A DNA stretch of 17,408 nucleotides from the NCBI GenBank assembly GCA_023091735.1, contig JALKBU010001061.1:1-17408 (forward strand), in the 5' to 3' direction. Of this stretch, positions 16,047 to 17,408 are shown piece after piece. Source of the DNA: Trichomonas tenax (taxonomy: Eukaryota; Parabasalia; Trichomonadida; Trichomonadidae). The notes below the pieces were generated by a model. The model was not told the DNA's origin. It searched no databases and was given only the letters and a program-made list of their open reading frames with translations. Both the position numbers and the translations under genes were made by a program. The first letter of the stretch is position 1, and each line of letters starts with the position of its first letter.

Positions 16047-17408
16047 TTAATAAACCCTATACCACGTGTAAACAGTAATGTATGGAGGCATGTAATCAGT
16101 ACCTGAACCGGTGTCGGCAGTGTTTCCGTAAACTGAATGAATGTGGCTTCCTGCATGATCAATGATTAAACCCGTGTTGTATTCTCTGGTATCTGATGAA
16201 ATATCATATCGTGAAATTGTTTCTTTTCCTCCGTTACCACAACCGTAATAACCTCTATTACTGATTAAATGAGTATGAGCTCCTGCCAATGATGTCGTAC
16301 CCGAAAAGTAATGATTGTGTGAAGGTAAGTTATTTACTGAAATCTTTTTACTTCCTCCTGTTTCTCTTGATGAATTAGCGCAGTATAAGAAACGATCGAC
16401 TATTGGCTTCCATTCACCAAAACCAAATATTTGAGCAGGATTTATGTTATTCATTGATGTGTAAATTGAACCAACAGGATAAATTGTCATTAATAAATCA
16501 TATTTAGAATTTAATACATCCTTCTTTAAATTCATTATTTCCTTATTGAATGTTTTTAATAAATTCCAAACACTAGTTTCAGGATTAGTTGAAGGCGCAT
16601 CTGTTCCTAATACCTGTTTAATTATTACATCATCAACTTTAATTTCATTTGCGTTTATTGCTATGTCGATTTCATTTAATTTTTCGTTTAACCCATTAAT
16701 ATCTGTTATTTCGTGTGTATGTTCTTTATCTGCTTTATCACTTAATTTATTCTTAACGTCAATGATTCCTTGCTCAATTCTTGACGATAATTCATGAATG
16801 TTATAAGTCAAATCATCATTAATTTTTTGAACTTCCGTTTTATCAGCTTTAGTTCGTAATGAGTCATCAATTATTTGTATATCATTTTTAACTTCTGTTT
16901 TATCTGCTTTAGTATCAATCTTATTTAATGCTTCTGTCAAATCTAACGTCGATGCTTTATCATTTAATTTATTCTTAACGTCAATGATTCCTTGTTCAAT
17001 TCTTGACGATAATTCATGAGTGTTATAATCTAATTGTTCCTTATCTGCTTTATCATTCAGTGCATTTATGACATTCGCTAAATTTGAAGTTAAGGTATCG
17101 GTAATTACTTTATCCGTTTTATTGTTTAATGACTGTTGAACATCAATTATATCATTATTGTTTTTAATTAATATACCATTTGTTTGCAATCCATCCGTGA
17201 ATTGAGGAATAACATATGTAAGAGGTTCTGGTGGTATAATAGTTTCTGATCCGTCTTCATTTTTAATTGTTTCACCTTCTTTTCCTTCTTTCATAAATCC
17301 CTTAATTTCATGAACCGTTAAGCGTTCGATGTTTTGATGTTCATGGTTGACATTTGCCTTATTATTTAATTCTGACATTAAGTCTTTATCATTAATATTT
17401 ATTTCCTG
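16047..17408 (-). CDS. Phage tail-collar / fibre-like protein, 5' end outside window
   Basis: The visible part is at least 453 codons. A Met lies at 17378, but the frame stays open to the window edge with protein-like codons before it (Asn-Asp-Lys-Asp-Leu-Met), so the true start is probably beyond 17408. Counting from that Met, residues 85-240 hold repeated Lys-Ala-Asp-Lys and LxDKAD units (111-113, 157-160, 177-180, 215-218), typical of trimeric fibre shafts. Residues 296-443 form a tail-collar/Gp10-C-terminal-type head: YPVGSIYTS, FGEWKPIVDRFL, TGGSKK, LPSHNH, AGAHTH, AGSHIH, GSGTDYMPPY and a final TWYRVY. The HxH pairs at 354-356, 368-370 and 412-414 may bind metal within a trimer. Such proteins are rare in protist chromosomes; trichomonad Maverick/Polinton elements or an acquired phage gene are the likely sources. 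TAAA overlaps the stop, and the gene is AT-rich. Confidence 0.8.
   Translation of the reverse strand, partial: QEININDKDLMSELNNKANVNHEHQNIERLTVHEIKGFMKEGKEGETIKNEDGSETIIPPEPLTYVIPQFTDGLQTNGILIKNNNDIIDVQQSLNNKTDKVITDTLTSNLANVINALNDKADKEQLDYNTHELSSRIEQGIIDVKNKLNDKASTLDLTEALNKIDTKADKTEVKNDIQIIDDSLRTKADKTEVQKINDDLTYNIHELSSRIEQGIIDVKNKLSDKADKEHTHEITDINGLNEKLNEIDIAINANEIKVDDVIIKQVLGTDAPSTNPETSVWNLLKTFNKEIMNLKKDVLNSKYDLLMTIYPVGSIYTSMNNINPAQIFGFGEWKPIVDRFLYCANSSRETGGSKKISVNNLPSHNHYFSGTTSLAGAHTHLISNRGYYGCGNGGKETISRYDISSDTREYNTGLIIDHAGSHIHSVYGNTADTGSGTDYMPPYITVYTWYRVY
16742..16806 (-). repeat. Internal direct repeat of the collar gene, copy A
   Basis: These 65 bp recur at 16964-17028 with about two mismatches, offset by 222 bp (74 codons). 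They encode the HELSSRIEQGIIDVKNKL stretch. Confidence 0.8.
16964..17028 (-). repeat. Internal direct repeat of the collar gene, copy B
   Basis: This is the second copy of the 65-bp repeat, in phase with the reading frame. The near identity at nucleotide level suggests recent duplication or gene conversion within the fibre shaft. Confidence 0.8.

Noticed and set aside
1..17408. CRISPR array or bacterial operon structure
   Set aside because: There are no regularly spaced identical repeats with unique spacers, and all genes have eukaryotic trichomonad signals.

Overview
This window looks like a piece of nuclear genome from a trichomonad (a parabasalid protist such as Tritrichomonas or Trichomonas). 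Four things point there. (1) It encodes an adrenodoxin-type [2Fe-2S] ferredoxin with a short Met-Leu-Ser...Arg-Phe leader, as on hydrogenosomal proteins. (2) It encodes a protein resembling the trichomonad initiator-binding domain (IBD) of IBP39. (3) It has short-leader promoters matching the trichomonad Inr (TCA+1YW) or the M3 plus M5 (CCTTT) pair. (4) Genes are intron-free, and TAAA, the trichomonad poly(A) signal, often overlaps the stop codon. A decayed beta-helix surface protein resembles families expanded in Tritrichomonas, so I lean to that genus, but the species call is weak. Intergenic DNA is very AT-rich.

Layout: the left half is read on the plus strand. Positions 1-1700 are gene-free and hold a foldback (MITE-like) repeat pair at 968-1292. 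Then come ferredoxin (1709-2038), an 18-bp-phased ATTCC repeat field (2610-2845), aspartate aminotransferase (3133-4329), the IBD-like protein (5111-5854), a frameshifted beta-helix surface-protein pseudogene (6842-7778), and ribosomal protein eL42 (8336-8650). The eL42 gene sits behind an M3/M5 promoter and a cluster of TTTACATGWCA motifs. The right half is read on the minus strand: a ubiquitin-like-domain protein (8970-9509), a USP7-like deubiquitinase (10135-12663), VPS53 of the GARP tethering complex (13161-15302), and a phage-tail-collar/fibre-like protein that runs off the right edge (16047-17408). The last may mark the end of a large mobile element such as a Maverick/Polinton.

The most striking unexplained feature lies at the convergence point between the two blocks. 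Positions 8684-8823 fold, on paper, into five consecutive hairpins with a possible long-range closing helix, and end in TTTTTT. This looks like an unannotated Pol III-type structured RNA of about 125-140 nt that I cannot assign to a known family. Other notable features are a dispersed TTTACATGWCA intergenic motif, TGTCAC/GTGACA hairpins, and a strong two-part hairpin at 15746-15794 near the collar gene.

The genes are mostly unrelated housekeeping functions: hydrogenosomal electron transfer, amino-acid metabolism, transcription initiation, translation, ubiquitin removal and endosome-to-Golgi trafficking. This is normal for a protist chromosome. Ferredoxin, aminotransferase and eL42 use many C/G-ending codons, as expected for high expression. 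The regulators and the collar gene are AT-rich.
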